In this document: in pieces, positions 1-12,200 of the stretch
Position numbering within the stretch: position 1 is the stretch's first letter
Layout: each line of letters starts with the position of its first letter
Assembly: GCA_036245525.1 (NCBI GenBank)
Contig: BTPG01000008.1
Coordinates: 34,178,850-34,242,849 of the forward strand
Source: Semisulcospira habei
Taxonomy: Eukaryota > Mollusca > Gastropoda > Semisulcospiridae
DNA length: 64,000 bases
Direction: 5' to 3'
Program-made: the position numbers and the translations under genes
The notes under the pieces: model-generated
The model's database searches: none
What the model was told of the DNA's origin: nothing
The model's input: only the letters and a program-made list of their open reading frames with translations

Positions 1-506
1 CTACTTACAGCCAAAGGGTTAAAATCTGTTACAGCTACTGTACATAGATTTTTTTAAAGTCCACTGCAGTAAGCGTGTAACAGCAGACATACTTACTGAT
101 ACACAACATTATTAGTGGAGTGTTCAGGAAAACGTCCTTGCGAGTATTTTCACTGATGCGAAAAAAGTGAAAAGTAAGATCCGAAAAGCCTTTGTGGACT
201 AACAGAAGCGCATTCCATACAACGCACACATCTGTCCATCCACCTCCCAGTGCTTGGTCCTTCACTGAAAACGAGTCAATATTTCATTAAGGTTATGCCA
301 TGTACAAATCCATTATAATCATACATAGTTAAAATGTGTTTGGGCAATAAGTGATGTGACTTACGTGATTAATAATTATAAATGACTAGTATAGCCATGA
401 AATCCAGACCACAGAGGTGACTGTTAACCATTTTAGCCACAAGGTCCCATTTCTTAAATTTTGGAGGTGTTGCCTACTGACTATGTACCAGTTGTAGGAG
501 AAGGAC

Positions 507-595
507 TGATCATGATAATTCAAGGGTAGTGCCAGATCAGCTTAGTGCCTTCAGGTGCCAAGCTCATCTGGCCTACCCTTGAATTATCATGATCA
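507..595. repeat. Hairpin repeat family 1
   Basis: Near-palindrome with arms reading tgatcatgataattcaaggg and its complement around a short loop. Flanking sequence extends the pairing with the recurring 'ggagatgg'-type arms. This is one of about 20 related copies in the window. Confidence 0.85.
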
Positions 596-740
596 ATCCA
601 TCTCCTGCTGCAGGGTCCCAGGGCTAAAAGGGTTAAGTGTGTAAAATGCAAAGTAATGCCCGAGAAAGAAAGAAAGAAGCTCAGAAAGAACAAGCATTGT
701 ACTTGTCCTTTCTAAGCATGTTTCTTTCTGTGGTATTTCT

Positions 741-798
741 GAACCCTTTGCGTGTCCGCAGCAGTTTTTAAACCGCTACCGACACGCCAAAGGGTTCA
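741..798. repeat. Hairpin repeat family 2 (CCCTTTG...CAAAGGG)
   Basis: Inverted repeat gaaccctttgcgtgtc / gacacgccaaagggttc around about 25 bp. Related copies are at 3777-3846 and 62869-62955; a half copy (cagccaaagggttaaa) is at 8-24. Confidence 0.8.
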
Positions 799-1460
799 TA
801 TAGCCATTTTTTGCATGATCAGAACATACTGTACACATCAAATAAACAGTGCTTTCTGAGCTTTACTTTCATAGGGTCTGTTTCACCTGATTCATTGTCA
901 ATATTAATGTTCAAACCATTAAAACCTCTCCATAACACAACACTCAAAGCCACATGCCACATGCAAAGACTGGTGAGTAATACTAATATAGCAATGAAAA
1001 CCAGCTGGTGCAAAGTTGGTTGCTCACAAACCAGATAGGTGAGGCTAGCGCTGGCAGAATTGTCAGTACTCAAACCAAGGGGAATCACAGCGCTGGACAG
1101 ACAACAGTTAGATCCCCTGCCCCCGCCTATCAGGCACCCAATCGCCAGCCCACAGAGAAATACGCAGGTATAGAATAAGACAATCATTTCCATTCCTAAA
1201 TAAGAATGGATCAGGTCTCTTATATAACCCATGTCTTTCTCCGGAACCTAGGAAGCAGGCAGGAGAAATATACATACACAAACATGAAGGTGCGCCACTA
1301 TATGTGGTCGGGTAAATACCCTGATTTCCCACAGCAGACGCACAGAACACCACACAACAATGCAACGATACAAATTTTGCCTCGAGTTGGTTGCTAAACA
1401 AGATGTCTCACTCTTGACCATTTTCATCCTGACATACTACTGCTTGAAATTAATTTGCCT

Positions 1461-1540
1461 ATGATAGTTCAAGGGTGGTGCCAGAATAGCTTGGTGCCTG
1501 AGGCACCAAGCTATTCTGTCACAACCCTTGAACTAAAATG
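1461..1540. repeat. Hairpin repeat family 1
   Basis: Arms atgatagttcaagggtggtg and the complementary acaacccttgaacta around gcttggtgcc/ggcaccaagc. A half copy follows at about 1760-1790 (catgatagttcaagggtagc). Confidence 0.82.
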
Positions 1541-2295
1541 GTTGATCATCTCCTACTCTGTAATGTTGCCTTCAAAGGACAATTAGCAAATTTGAACAAA
1601 AATCAGCCACAGGATGTAATGGGTTAAACAGATTGATTTCCCTGTCTGCAAGAGGCAGACGCTGGGGCTCATGAGAATCCATGCCTCTTGTTGTGGCAGA
1701 TATCCCAAAGCAACAAAAATATCTGACATGTTCAACCTTCAGAAATGGTGCTGGATCGAGCATGATAGTTCAAGGGTAGCGCCAGATTACAGACACTTGC
1801 AAAAGTCACCAATGTCATACATCGTACACATACACACATGCACAAACACTGCTGCATAAAGCACACTTCAACCAGATTGCCCATGGAAACAGGAAGGAGG
1901 TAAGAAAAAAGGACGATAGGGTGCAGCTGTCATTCACATTAAATTTTATATCTGAGTACAAGATAATAACCCAGCAAGAAAAGGGCATGGGGCGAATGTC
2001 AGCTGCTGTTAGCCCAAGCATATATGTGCACTGGTTGACAGTGGCTGATGTCAGCCCCATAAGGACAAACAATATTTTTTTCAACCCTCCTGGTGAACAT
2101 AGCCACCAGTACTGTTTCCAGTACTGATGGCTGGATGCGTTGAGGAATTAAGAGTTTTCCCACAGCAATGATTCCAATTCACTGCAATCAAGAAAACCAA
2201 CGCTGATCAATGCAACACTCCACACGGGCACTGCAAACTATTGTGAGACTGTACCCTTGTTAAATTTCTCCTCCATCACAAGCACGAACAGGTTG

Positions 2296-3237
2296 TCAGA
2301 CATCCTCCACAGGCTCTGAACTTCCGGCACCTTCCCCTGTTGTCTTTCCAGTGGCCATGTCTGATTCATCTGGCTTACTTTCTGGTTTCTCAATTTCTGT
2401 TTCACTCTTCTCCACCTCTTCTGCTTTGCTCGTATCCTCTGCACTATCTAACTGTTTTAATGGTTCACCATCCACTGCTTCCTGTGTTGCTCCCTCAGAT
2501 GATGCCTGAAGCGCAGTCACATCTTTGGGTGTGCCTATGGTGTCCACCCCTGTGACGTTAGCTTCGGCCTTGTATGCCAGCTCTGATTCTGGCTCTTTGT
2601 CTTCTCCTTCTGTTGTGCCTGTCTCAGGGGATGCTTTCTCTTCTTTCTCAGCTTCCAAAGCTTTGGTCTCGTCTGCTGCTTCAGGATCTTTTGTCCCTAC
2701 TTCTGTGGATTCAACAGGTTTGGCCTCTGCTTCTGTAGGTTCAGCATCTTTGGTTTCTTCGATGACTTTGGTGTCTATGTCTGCTGCTAGCTGTGCAGAG
2801 TCAGGTTTTGCCTCATTGACTGCCTGATCACTTACGCTTCCCTCTTGTCCTGTGCTTTTCTCAGCATCTTGAGGTTTATTTGCTTCCTCCACTGTTGTAG
2901 GTATGCTACCTTCTGGTTCACTTGCAGTTGTGTCTTGTGGTTTACTTTCAACAGGCACTGAAGGTTCTGCTGGGGCAGGCTGCTCTTCTGGTTTGGCTTC
3001 ACTCTTCACATCAACCTCTGTTGGCATATGTGCTTCAGCTTTCTCATCAGAACTTTGAGCCACCTTCTCTTCTACCTTAGATTCCTGCTGGACTTGTTTT
3101 TCTCCAGACATTTCTGCTTCTTTTTCAGTTTCATTAGGTCCAAAAACGTCATCCTCCCCAAAGCTGACAGATTTACTGAGTTCTGCTGTACCATCTTTTG
3201 CAGGTTTTGTGTCCATGCTTTCTGTTACCTCTGACTC
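2296..3237 (-). CDS. Obscurin/UNC-89-like exon 19 (acidic low-complexity C terminus and stop)
   Basis: 942 bp including the TGA. The acceptor is ..cattaacaaag. About 313 residues, very rich in Glu, Ala, Lys, Pro, Ser and Thr, with no recognisable domain and no Cys or Trp; predicted to be disordered. It opens with ESEVTESMDTKPAKDG and holds SVSFGEDDVFGPNE near the start. The open frame continues upstream to a Met at 3264, but that stretch is intronic because the frame-consistent acceptor is at 3239-3238. I see no clear AATAAA on the minus strand in the remaining 2.3 kb. Confidence 0.88.
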   Translation of the reverse strand, partial: ESEVTESMDTKPAKDGTAELSKSVSFGEDDVFGPNETEKEAEMSGEKQVQQESKVEEKVAQSSDEKAEAHMPTEVDVKSEAKPEEQPAPAEPSVPVESKPQDTTASEPEGSIPTTVEEANKPQDAEKSTGQEGSVSDQAVNEAKPDSAQLAADIDTKVIEETKDAEPTEAEAKPVESTEVGTKDPEAADETKALEAEKEEKASPETGTTEGEDKEPESELAYKAEANVTGVDTIGTPKDVTALQASSEGATQEAVDGEPLKQLDSAEDTSKAEEVEKSETEIEKPESKPDESDMATGKTTGEGAGSSEPVEDV

Positions 3238-6200
3238 CTTTGTTAATGGAAAATACAGGGACAATAAAGCACAACACCAAATGCAGAATCAGCGTTAATA
3301 GGTACATGGTTTAACCCATTTCACCCCACAGCCGTATTTTCCAAATTTTTTAGGTGTCACATAAAAATTGGTACCAGTTGCAGGAGATGGATCGACCATG
3401 ATAATTCAAGGGTAGTGCCAGATTAGCTTGGTGCCTGTTGGCACCAAGCTAATCTGTCACCACCCTTGAATTCTCATGGTCGATACATCTCCTGTTGCAG
3501 GGCTGAATGGGTTAAGACATCAAAAGCATTAACCTTTCGGCTGTCCACAGTGGTTTAACCCATTTCACCCCACAGCCGTATTTTCCAAATTTTTTAGGTG
3601 TCACATAAAAATTGGTACCAGTTGCAGGAGATGGATCGACCATGATAATTCAAGGGTAGTGCCAGATTAGCTTGGTGCCTGTTGGCACCAAGCTAATCTG
3701 TCACCACCCTTGAATTCTCATGGTCGATACATCTCCTGTTGCAGGGCTGAATGGGTTAAGACATCAAAAGCATTAACCTTTCGGCTGTCCACAGTGGTTT
3801 TTGTCACAATGATTCCTACAAAAAAACGATACCGACAGCCAAAGGATGAAGTCAAGAAGCAGTGGTTATAGGGTCTGAGATTGACACTATACATGTGCTG
3901 GTATACAAGTTTTAACCTTACAGCCTAGGACTGTAAAGTCCAAAATCGCATACCAGTACACGGAGTTGGTAACATACCACATGTTATTGGTCAGTTTCCA
4001 TTAATAAAAAGCACAAAGAAGCATTATTCCTTTTGCAACAAAAAGCCAACCACAGGTCATATTTTACAGCTAGATTATTGCGTAGTACGCAAAACAATTT
4101 GGGGAGTAAACATGTGATAAACATGAAAGCAATAAGGCAGCGTGAAAGTAAGAAAAAGCTTAATTGTTAGTCAATACATATTAACTAAATGAAATAACAA
4201 TTTTGACCACTGGCAGCAACTTTCTTTTTGTTAACACTGACCACTGGCTGCAACATTCTTTTGTTAACAATTTTTTCCGCATGATAACATCACCAATTAT
4301 CTAAAAATCTTGCATACTCAATGATGCTCCTGACTTAATGCTTCTGCATACAGCAGCAAATTTGAAATATTAGATTCCATTCACATTTTCTCATGACAGA
4401 AATCAACTTACCTTTGAATCTGCTGTCAGCACGTCAGGTTGCAAGGTTGTCACCAGCTCAGGTGGCAGCACCAGGTCATCAAAAGTCATGCGAAGGTTGT
4501 CGCTCTGTCGCTTGAGGTCATAGTCAAGAACAAAGTTGCGCAGGCGGTTGCTGAGGAAAAGGTTTGACTCCCGCGTCTTCATCATGGCGTCAGTCAACTG
4601 AAGCCACTTTTGCTCCAGACACTCTTGTACAGTCGGTCGATTCCTGCAGATGAGGCACCAACAGCTTAGAGTACAAAGCAACAGCATAAAAAAGAGGTCT
4701 ACAATAATGTTTACTGGTTAACTCATTCACACCTAATAACTTTGAAAGTTCACGTTGTTACGATTGTGGTTGTGTTGTTCTGTGAGAGCATGCATGCATT
4801 AATCGTAGGAAACGATTCGATATTTATTTGAGCTATCATGATTACGAATCAGGTACCTTTTTAGTAAGATTCGCTATCGTTCGCGCAGAGAGCGGAATTG
4901 GCTTTGTTATGATATGCTAAGATTAGTCTGGAAGTTTCTAGCAGGGAGAAGAGCGGTCAATTTTTGTGATGCATAGATTCGTTGAGAATAGACCAGAATG
5001 TTCAAGCAAATTCGCGCTCTGTCTAGTGACCTCGTATGTGTCGGCAATATTTTGCAACACAGTATTAAAGCCGCTCTAATACTCATAGTCATAGTTGTTT
5101 TCTGTACACGTGAAGTTAGCAGCCGGTCAGTATGTATTATGAAAGATCGTGAAACTTCCAGAAAGTGTAGGCAAGGTCGCGAACTGTCTGCCATACTTTT
5201 GTGAGACGTCATAACACGCCAGTATTTCCCAAAATAGGGGCTGGAAATAGCAGCCAGATTTTTGTTGACCATTCTGGTGTGTTCTTTTTCATTAATATTT
5301 ATGAGTTTTGGTTATGTATTCTATTTTGATTGGTTGTGTTGTATGAATTTGCTTGATTATTCTGGAAGCATACCACTATAAAAGATTTTCGTTTTGTCGT
5401 CATTCAGTTTAAGCTTGTTTGCTGTCATCCAGTTTTTCACATCTTCGTAGCAGTCAGCCGTGCGAGTCAGTAGTGACTGAGTGTTGTTGAGTTTGTCTTT
5501 GTCTAGTAGTTGTGAGTCGTCAGCGTAGAGGTGGTGGTGTATGTGGTGAGACTGGATGATGTTGGACAGGGGAGAGGTGTAGAGTTTGAAAAGGACCGGG
5601 CCCAAGACGGACCCCTGTGGAACTCCGCAGGAGAGCGTGACTGGCTTGGAGGAGACGCCGACGATGGTGACGAACTGCTGTCTGTCAGAGAGGTAGGAGA
5701 GAAACCAGGAGTGAGCAGAGTCAGTGATGCCAAAGGAGTGGTGAAGGCGGTGGAGGAGGATAGAGTGGTCTATAGTGTCGAAGGCGGCAGAGAGGTCGAG
5801 TAGCGTAAGAAGGGAGATGTTGCCCGAGTCGCTGGAGAGAAGCAGGTCGTTTAAGATATGTCAAAGGGCTGTTTCAGTGCTGTGATGTTTGCGATTGGCA
5901 GACTGGAAGGGACTGAGGAGGTTGTTGTCAGCAAGGTGGAGGTTGAGCTGGTTGAGAACGACCTTCTCAAGAAGCTTGGACAGGAAAGAGAGATTGGAGA
6001 CTGGGCGATAGTTTTTGAGTTCGTTTGGGTCGAGGTTGTGTTTTCTGAGGAGAGGACGGGCGATGGCGGACTTGAAGATATCAGGGACGGAGCCGTTCTC
6101 TAGAGATGTGTTGATGATGTCGGTAATGAATGGCAGAAGTTTTGGAAGGCCATCCCGGTAGAGAGAGGCTGGGAGAGGGTCTAGTTCGCAGGTTTTGGGA

Positions 6201-9200
6201 GGCATGGACTTTATGGTCTTAAAGACTTCGTCTTGAGAGACGGGCCGGAGGGACGAGAGGGGGGTGCCAGAAAAGGGGGTGTCGGGAGGGCAAGGCGGAG
6301 AAGGCAGAGTGTCAAGTGTGTTTCGCAGAGTTTGGATTTTGTCGGAAAAATAGGTGTATGGAGATCGCATAACTGCAATAAAATATTGTTGGAACTGTTA
6401 CTTCAGTGTGGTCTACATCCTTAAGCCACGTGTGACGGGTTGCAGCTGAGTGAAGTTTCTTTAAAAGAACCTTATGTGCGTACATCTGGTGTGATATCAT
6501 ACTACGACTACGACTCAACACATAACATTTTGGCACCTCCGACGGGACTTCTTCAGCTGGCTTAGTGGAAAGGGTAGCAGGAGAAAACACCCAGCAGTGA
6601 AAATGCAGAGATGGTGACATCAGAGATAGAGACATTCCTTAAAATTGGAAAGGAATGTGGACACGAAGAGCTCAACTCCTCGAGTTTGTAAAGGAGAGAG
6701 AGAAGGAGAGACTGGAGAGAGAAAAGGAGAGGGAAAAAGAGAAGAGAATAGAAGAAAAGGAGAGACTGGAGAGAGAAGAAAAGAGACGAGAGAGAGAAAA
6801 AAAGGAGAGATTGGTGAGAGAAGAGCATGAAATCCGGAAACTCGAAATTCAAGCAGCAGAGGCAGAGAAATGGCGAGAAGAAGCAGAGAAACAGTGAGAA
6901 GAAGCAGAGAAACAGCGAGAAGAAGCAGAGAAACAGCGAGAAGAGGCAGAGAGGCAGCGTCAACATGAAATTCATTTAAAGCAGATGGAGATAGAGGCAC
7001 AGAGCCAGAGAGCTACTGAAGCAACAGCATTAGCCAGCAGAGAGCAAATAGCCCATGCGCCAAAGCTACCACCTTTCGTTGAAAATTCAGATAAGATGAA
7101 TGCTTACCTAGAGCGATTCGAACGCTTCGCAAGCAGCAACAACTGGACACAAGAGACTTGGGCTATTAAGCTGAGTGCACTTCTAACCGGCAAAGCGCTT
7201 GAATTTTACACCCGCTTGCCAAGAGAAGAAGCCGAAGATTATTCGCAGTTGAGAGCCGCCCTGCTGAGACAGTACGACTTCACTGAAGAGGGTTACAGGC
7301 GACGATTTCGGAACTGCAAGCCTGAAGAAGGAGAAACACCCGGCCTATTCATTGAAAGAATCAGAAGCTATCTGGAGAAATGGATAGAGCTGGCTGGTTT
7401 AAACAAGGAATACCAGGACCTGTGTGACCTCATCATCAAAGAGCAAGTCCTCAACGCATGTTCAAAGGACCTGGCCGCCCGACTCAGGGAGCAAAAGGAC
7501 CAGTCCCTGAAGGTCCTGGCAGACTTCGCTCAAAGATACCTGGATGCCCACAACATGAAGTTCGGGCCCGGTAAGCCACAGCGTGTGTCTGCGCCAACAG
7601 GAGAAATCAACGTCAGAGACACCCCGAAACACATGCCGGTGGAGAGTCTGACGTGTTTTCTTTGTGGAAAGAAAGGACACAAGGCGATACGATGTCCTTC
7701 TAAAGATGTTCCCCAAGGCGATAACACCAGAAGACCTAGCCAAGATCGCGGGATAGCAGGCGGAAGTAGTACCACGTCTTAACACAGAGCCGCCGCTGTA
7801 CTAGCCAATGATGTAGGTCATCCAGTGACTTTGAATCTGGAGAAAGGCGAGTGACACCACCAGTCGGCGATGGGGCTACATTCTTACCAGTCTCAAACAT
7901 CGCGCTGCCTGAGAATAAGTACCGAACATGCCTGTGGTGTCAGGATTCGTCGGAAACACATCAGTGAGAGTGATGAGAGACACTGGTTGTAGCTGCGTCA
8001 TCGTGAGAGAGGACCTAGTAGCTGACGACCAGAAGCTACAGGAGTGGACAACCCTTATTTTGGCCGATGGAACTGTGAGAATTATCCCCCTTGCTAAAGT
8101 CAGTGTCAACACTCCGTACCTGACAGGAGAGGTGAAAGCGTTATGCATGAAGACCCTAGTCTACGACCTTATCATCGGAAATGTTGACGCTGCCAGAAAT
8201 GCAGTGGATCCAGATCTGGAGTGGAGACCTGACCTGTGCTGTCACTACGAGAGGTAAGGCAAAGAAGAGTTACCAAACCATCCCTTTAAAAGTGGCCGAC
8301 AACACGGAAGCAGGTGTGGTGAATAGGGACAGGCTGATGGAGCTACAGAGGGCCGACCCCACGCCTGACAAGTTCCGAGGTCAGGCCGAACCCGTGGTGG
8401 GAAGGTGAAAAAAAATAAACTTCGAGACCAGGAAAAATATCCTGTACCGGATATTCAACAGCAATGGGGACAAACCTGTGCGTCAAGTAGTAGTTCCTGA
8501 ACCTCTGAGGATGCAGGTGATGAAATTGGCCCATGATTCCATATTGGGAGGACACCTGGGAATCAGCAAGACCCTCGACAGAATCCGTGTCATTTTGTAC
8601 TGGCCTGATATGGGAGGCAACATCACCCGATTCTGTAAGTCGTGCGACATATGCAAGAAGACGATCTCCAAGGGAAAGGTGCCCAAGGTTCCTCTAGAGA
8701 AAATGCCACTGATCGATATGCCTTTCAAGCTGGTAGCTGTGGATCTTGTGGGCCAATATCCCCTCAAAGTGAAGATGGTCATCGATACATGTTGACCCTG
8801 GTGGACTACGCTACACATTATCCTGAGGCCATACCATTGAAGAAGATCGACACTCCAACAGTCGCAGAGGCACTCGTCGACATGTTCAGCCGTTTGGGGA
8901 TTCCTGAGGAGATCCTAAGTGATCTAGAGACCCAGTATGTCTCCGACTGCATGGAGGAAGTCAACCGGCTGTTGAGCATTCGACACCTTACTACCACCCC
9001 TTACCACCCCATGTGTAACCGGTTGGTTGAAAAGTTTAATGGAACATTGAAGGCTATGCTGAAGAAACTGTGTACTGAACAGCCAAGGTTGTGGCATAGA
9101 TACGTCAATGCCTTGCTCTTCGCATATCATGAAGTTCCTCAAGATTCGACAGGGTTTTCCCCTTTTGGATTACTGTACGGCAGGACTGTAAGGGGACCCA

Positions 9201-12200
9201 TGCACATCCTAAAGGAGCTATGGACCAAGGATGTTGAAGCACCTGAGGTGAAGATCAGCTACCAGTATGTTTTTGACCTGAGAGAGAAGCTGGAAGATAC
9301 CCTCAGGATAGCTCGAGAAGAACTCGAGAAAGCGCAGAATAAGGGGAAGCATTACTATGATCGTAAAGTGAAACCCCAACGATTCCAGCCAGGTGACCAT
9401 GTGCTGGTTCTTCTTCCTACCGACAACAACAAACTCCTGATGCAGTGGAAAAGACCCTATGTTGTCGACGCGGTGGTTGGCATCAATGACTACAGAGTCA
9501 AGGTCAACAACAAGGTGAAACGTATCATGCTAATCTGCTGAAGAAGTATATCGAGAGAGATCGTCAAAACAAACGACAACTGGCGGCATCAGTGCGTCTA
9601 GCTGATGACGAAAGACTAGACAACGAGAATCTGTTTGATCTAAATGAACTCCACCACAAGGAGGATGTAAATGACATCCAGTTCGGCCAGAATCGAACCC
9701 AGACACAACGAGAAGAACTGCGAGTCCTGACTGAAGAGTTCAAGCATCGGTTTACACCTGACCCGGGGACAACAAACACAGTCCAGCACGAGGTTAATCT
9801 GACATCAAATGAACCAGTTCGCAGCAAGCCATATCGTCTTCCTTATAACACTAGGGAAGAACTAAAAAAGGACATCAAGGAAATGCTGAATCTGGGAGTC
9901 ATCAGGGAGTCCAAGTCACCAGTTGTTATCGTAAAGAAACCAGGTGGATCCAACCAGGTGTGCATGGACTACCATAAACTTAATAAGCTGACAGTCTTCG
10001 ATCCAGAGCCAATGCCCACAGTGGAAGAACTGTTTCAGAAGGTCAGTGGAGACCGATTCTTCTCCAAGATTGACCTAAGCAAAGGGTACTGGCAAATCAA
10101 GGTTGCAGAAAAAGATATCCCCAAGACAGCGTTCATCACACCCGACGGCCATTGGGAGTTCCTGAAGATCCTAGAAGATATGCAGAATGTGGTCTTTTAC
10201 TGGGATGACATTTTGATCCATACCAAAACTTGGGGGGATCATCTCAAGGCCCTCCGAGAGCTGTTCCAACGTCTGTCAAATGCAAATTTCACCATCCGAC
10301 CAAGCAAGTGCATCCTTGGGGCCGACAACATAGACTTCATCGGGCACCATTTAAGCGAAGGTTTAAAGGGGTTACACGACAACAACGTGCAGAAGATTAG
10401 GGATGCCCCGAGACCTACGACCAAGACACAAGTTCGCTCATTCATGGGCTTAGTGAACTACTACCGGGAGTTCATCCCAAACTTTGCAGCTGTCACAGGA
10501 CCCCTGACTGAAAGGAAAGGACAACCTAACGTAGTGAAGTGGGAGAAGCCCCAAGAGCGAGCATTCCAGGCAGTTCGAGACATCCTAACCGAGAAGCCTG
10601 TTCTACAACTCCCTGACCCGTTGAAAACCTTCGTACTAAGGACAGACGCCTCCAACGTGGGAGTAGGTGCAGTCTTAATGCAAGAGGATAATGGAAAACT
10701 CCACCCAGTGAGCTACACCAGCAAAAAGTTGACCAAAGCTGAGCGAAACTACTCAACCATTGAGAAGGAGTGCCTAGCCATCATCTGGCGAGTAAGGCGT
10801 TTCGAACTGTACCTTCTAGGTGTGCCATTTGTTCTCCAAACGGACCATCAACCCTTGAACTATCTAAACTCTGCAAAGTTTACAAACTCTCGTATTATGA
10901 GATGGGCGATGTTCTTGCAGAATTTTGACGTTAAATTACAGTCTATCAAGGGTTCGCAGAACTTTGGAGCGGATTACCTGAGCAGAGCAGTTTAAATGAA
11001 CATTATTGTGTCCAGAACAGTTTAAAGAAACATTTAGGTGTACAAGACAGTTTAAAGGAACATATCTTCATTCAGGATATTTTAAAGGAACTGTGAGTTA
11101 ATTATTTTAAAGTAGTTAATTTGATTTGATTTGATGTGAAATTGTACTTATTTAGGGTTCTGTGTAGATTAACACAGACACAACCGTATTTTGGATTTGA
11201 GAAGAAATTTTGTGAAATTTTGTTCTAAAAAGGGGAGTAATGTTACGATTGTGGTTGTGTTGTTCTGTGAGAGCATGCGTGCATTAATCGTAGGAAATGA
11301 TTCAATATTTATTTGAGCTATCATGATTACGAATCAGGTACCTTTTCAGTAAGATTCGCTATCATTCGCGCAGAGAGCGGAATTGGCTTTGTTATGATAT
11401 GCTAAGATTAGTCCGGAAGTTTCTAGCAAAGTCGCACAGAGAAGAGCGGTCAATTTTTGTGACGCGTAGATTCGCTGAGAATAGACCAGGACGTTCAAGC
11501 AAATTCGCGCTCTGTCTAGTGACCTCGTATGTGTGACATCAAAGTGTCGGCAATAATTTGCAACACAGTATTAAAGCCGCTCTAATACTCATAGTCATAG
11601 TTGTTTTCTGTACACGTGAAGTTAGCAGCCGGTCAGTATGTATTATGAAAGATCGTGAAACTTCTAGAAAGTGTAGGCAAGGTCGCGAACTGTCTGCCAT
11701 ACTTTTGTGAGACGTCATAACACGCCGGGATTTCCCAAAATAGGGGCTGGAAATAGCAGCCAGATTTTTGTAGACCATTCTGGTGTGTTCTTTTTCATTA
11801 ATATTTATGAGTTTCGGTTATGTATTCTATTTTAATTGGTTGTGTTGTATGAATTTGCTCGATTATTCTGGAAAGCATACCACTATAAAAGATCATGCTA
11901 GGAAGCACATATGTACATTGTTCAGTTGTAGAATTGCGATGTAACAGCGTCAGTACATTGTTCAGTTGTATAATTGCAGTGTATCGTAAGCACATTGACA
12001 TTGCGAGAGCTACGCAAGATATCGTTGCTTCATTGTCAGTGACGGAGTTATGCAGTGTATGGTGATGTACATTGTATGAGAGACACATTGTGTCAAAGTG
12101 TAGACATTTTGCAGAGGAGACATTGTATCGGTGTTGGTGCATTTGGGAACGCATTGTGTGGAGATCGCATCACTGCAATAAAATATTGTTGGAACTGTTA

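Larger units (their letters stand above)
1..2295. other. 3' flank of the host gene with dispersed hairpin repeats
   Basis: No gene is supported here. The open frames at 35-265, 819-1232 and 1108-1401 (minus) have no recognisable domain and no splice context. The stretch contains several hairpin repeats listed separately. The part just downstream of the stop should include the 3' UTR, but its end cannot be placed. Confidence 0.6.
4756..6527 (+). repeat. Left LTR, enlarged by an internal LINE fragment
   Basis: It matches the right LTR at both ends but is 1772 bp instead of 1087 bp. Between the TATA box and the 'ggagatcgcat' segment about 265 bp of LTR are missing and about 970 bp of LINE sequence stand in their place. 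It ends ..cataaca at 6527, followed by ttttggcacctccgacgg at the expected primer-binding position; I could not assign the tRNA. Confidence 0.9.

Noticed and set aside
819..1232. 137-codon minus-strand ORF with hydrophobic stretches in the 3' flank
   Set aside because: No recognisable domain, no start or splice context, overlapped by other open frames, and placed among hairpin repeats. Its hydrophobicity is expected by chance from AT-rich DNA.
3238..3264. Upstream Met at 3264 as start of a separate one-exon gene
   Set aside because: The AG acceptor at 3239-3238 joins exon 18 in perfect phase. The acidic tail is best explained as the last exon of the kinase gene.
6645..6975. Minus-strand Leu/Phe/Ser-rich ORFs opposite the gag coiled coil
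   Set aside because: Antisense of a Glu/Arg/Lys-rich repeat; looks like membrane protein only because of complement composition.
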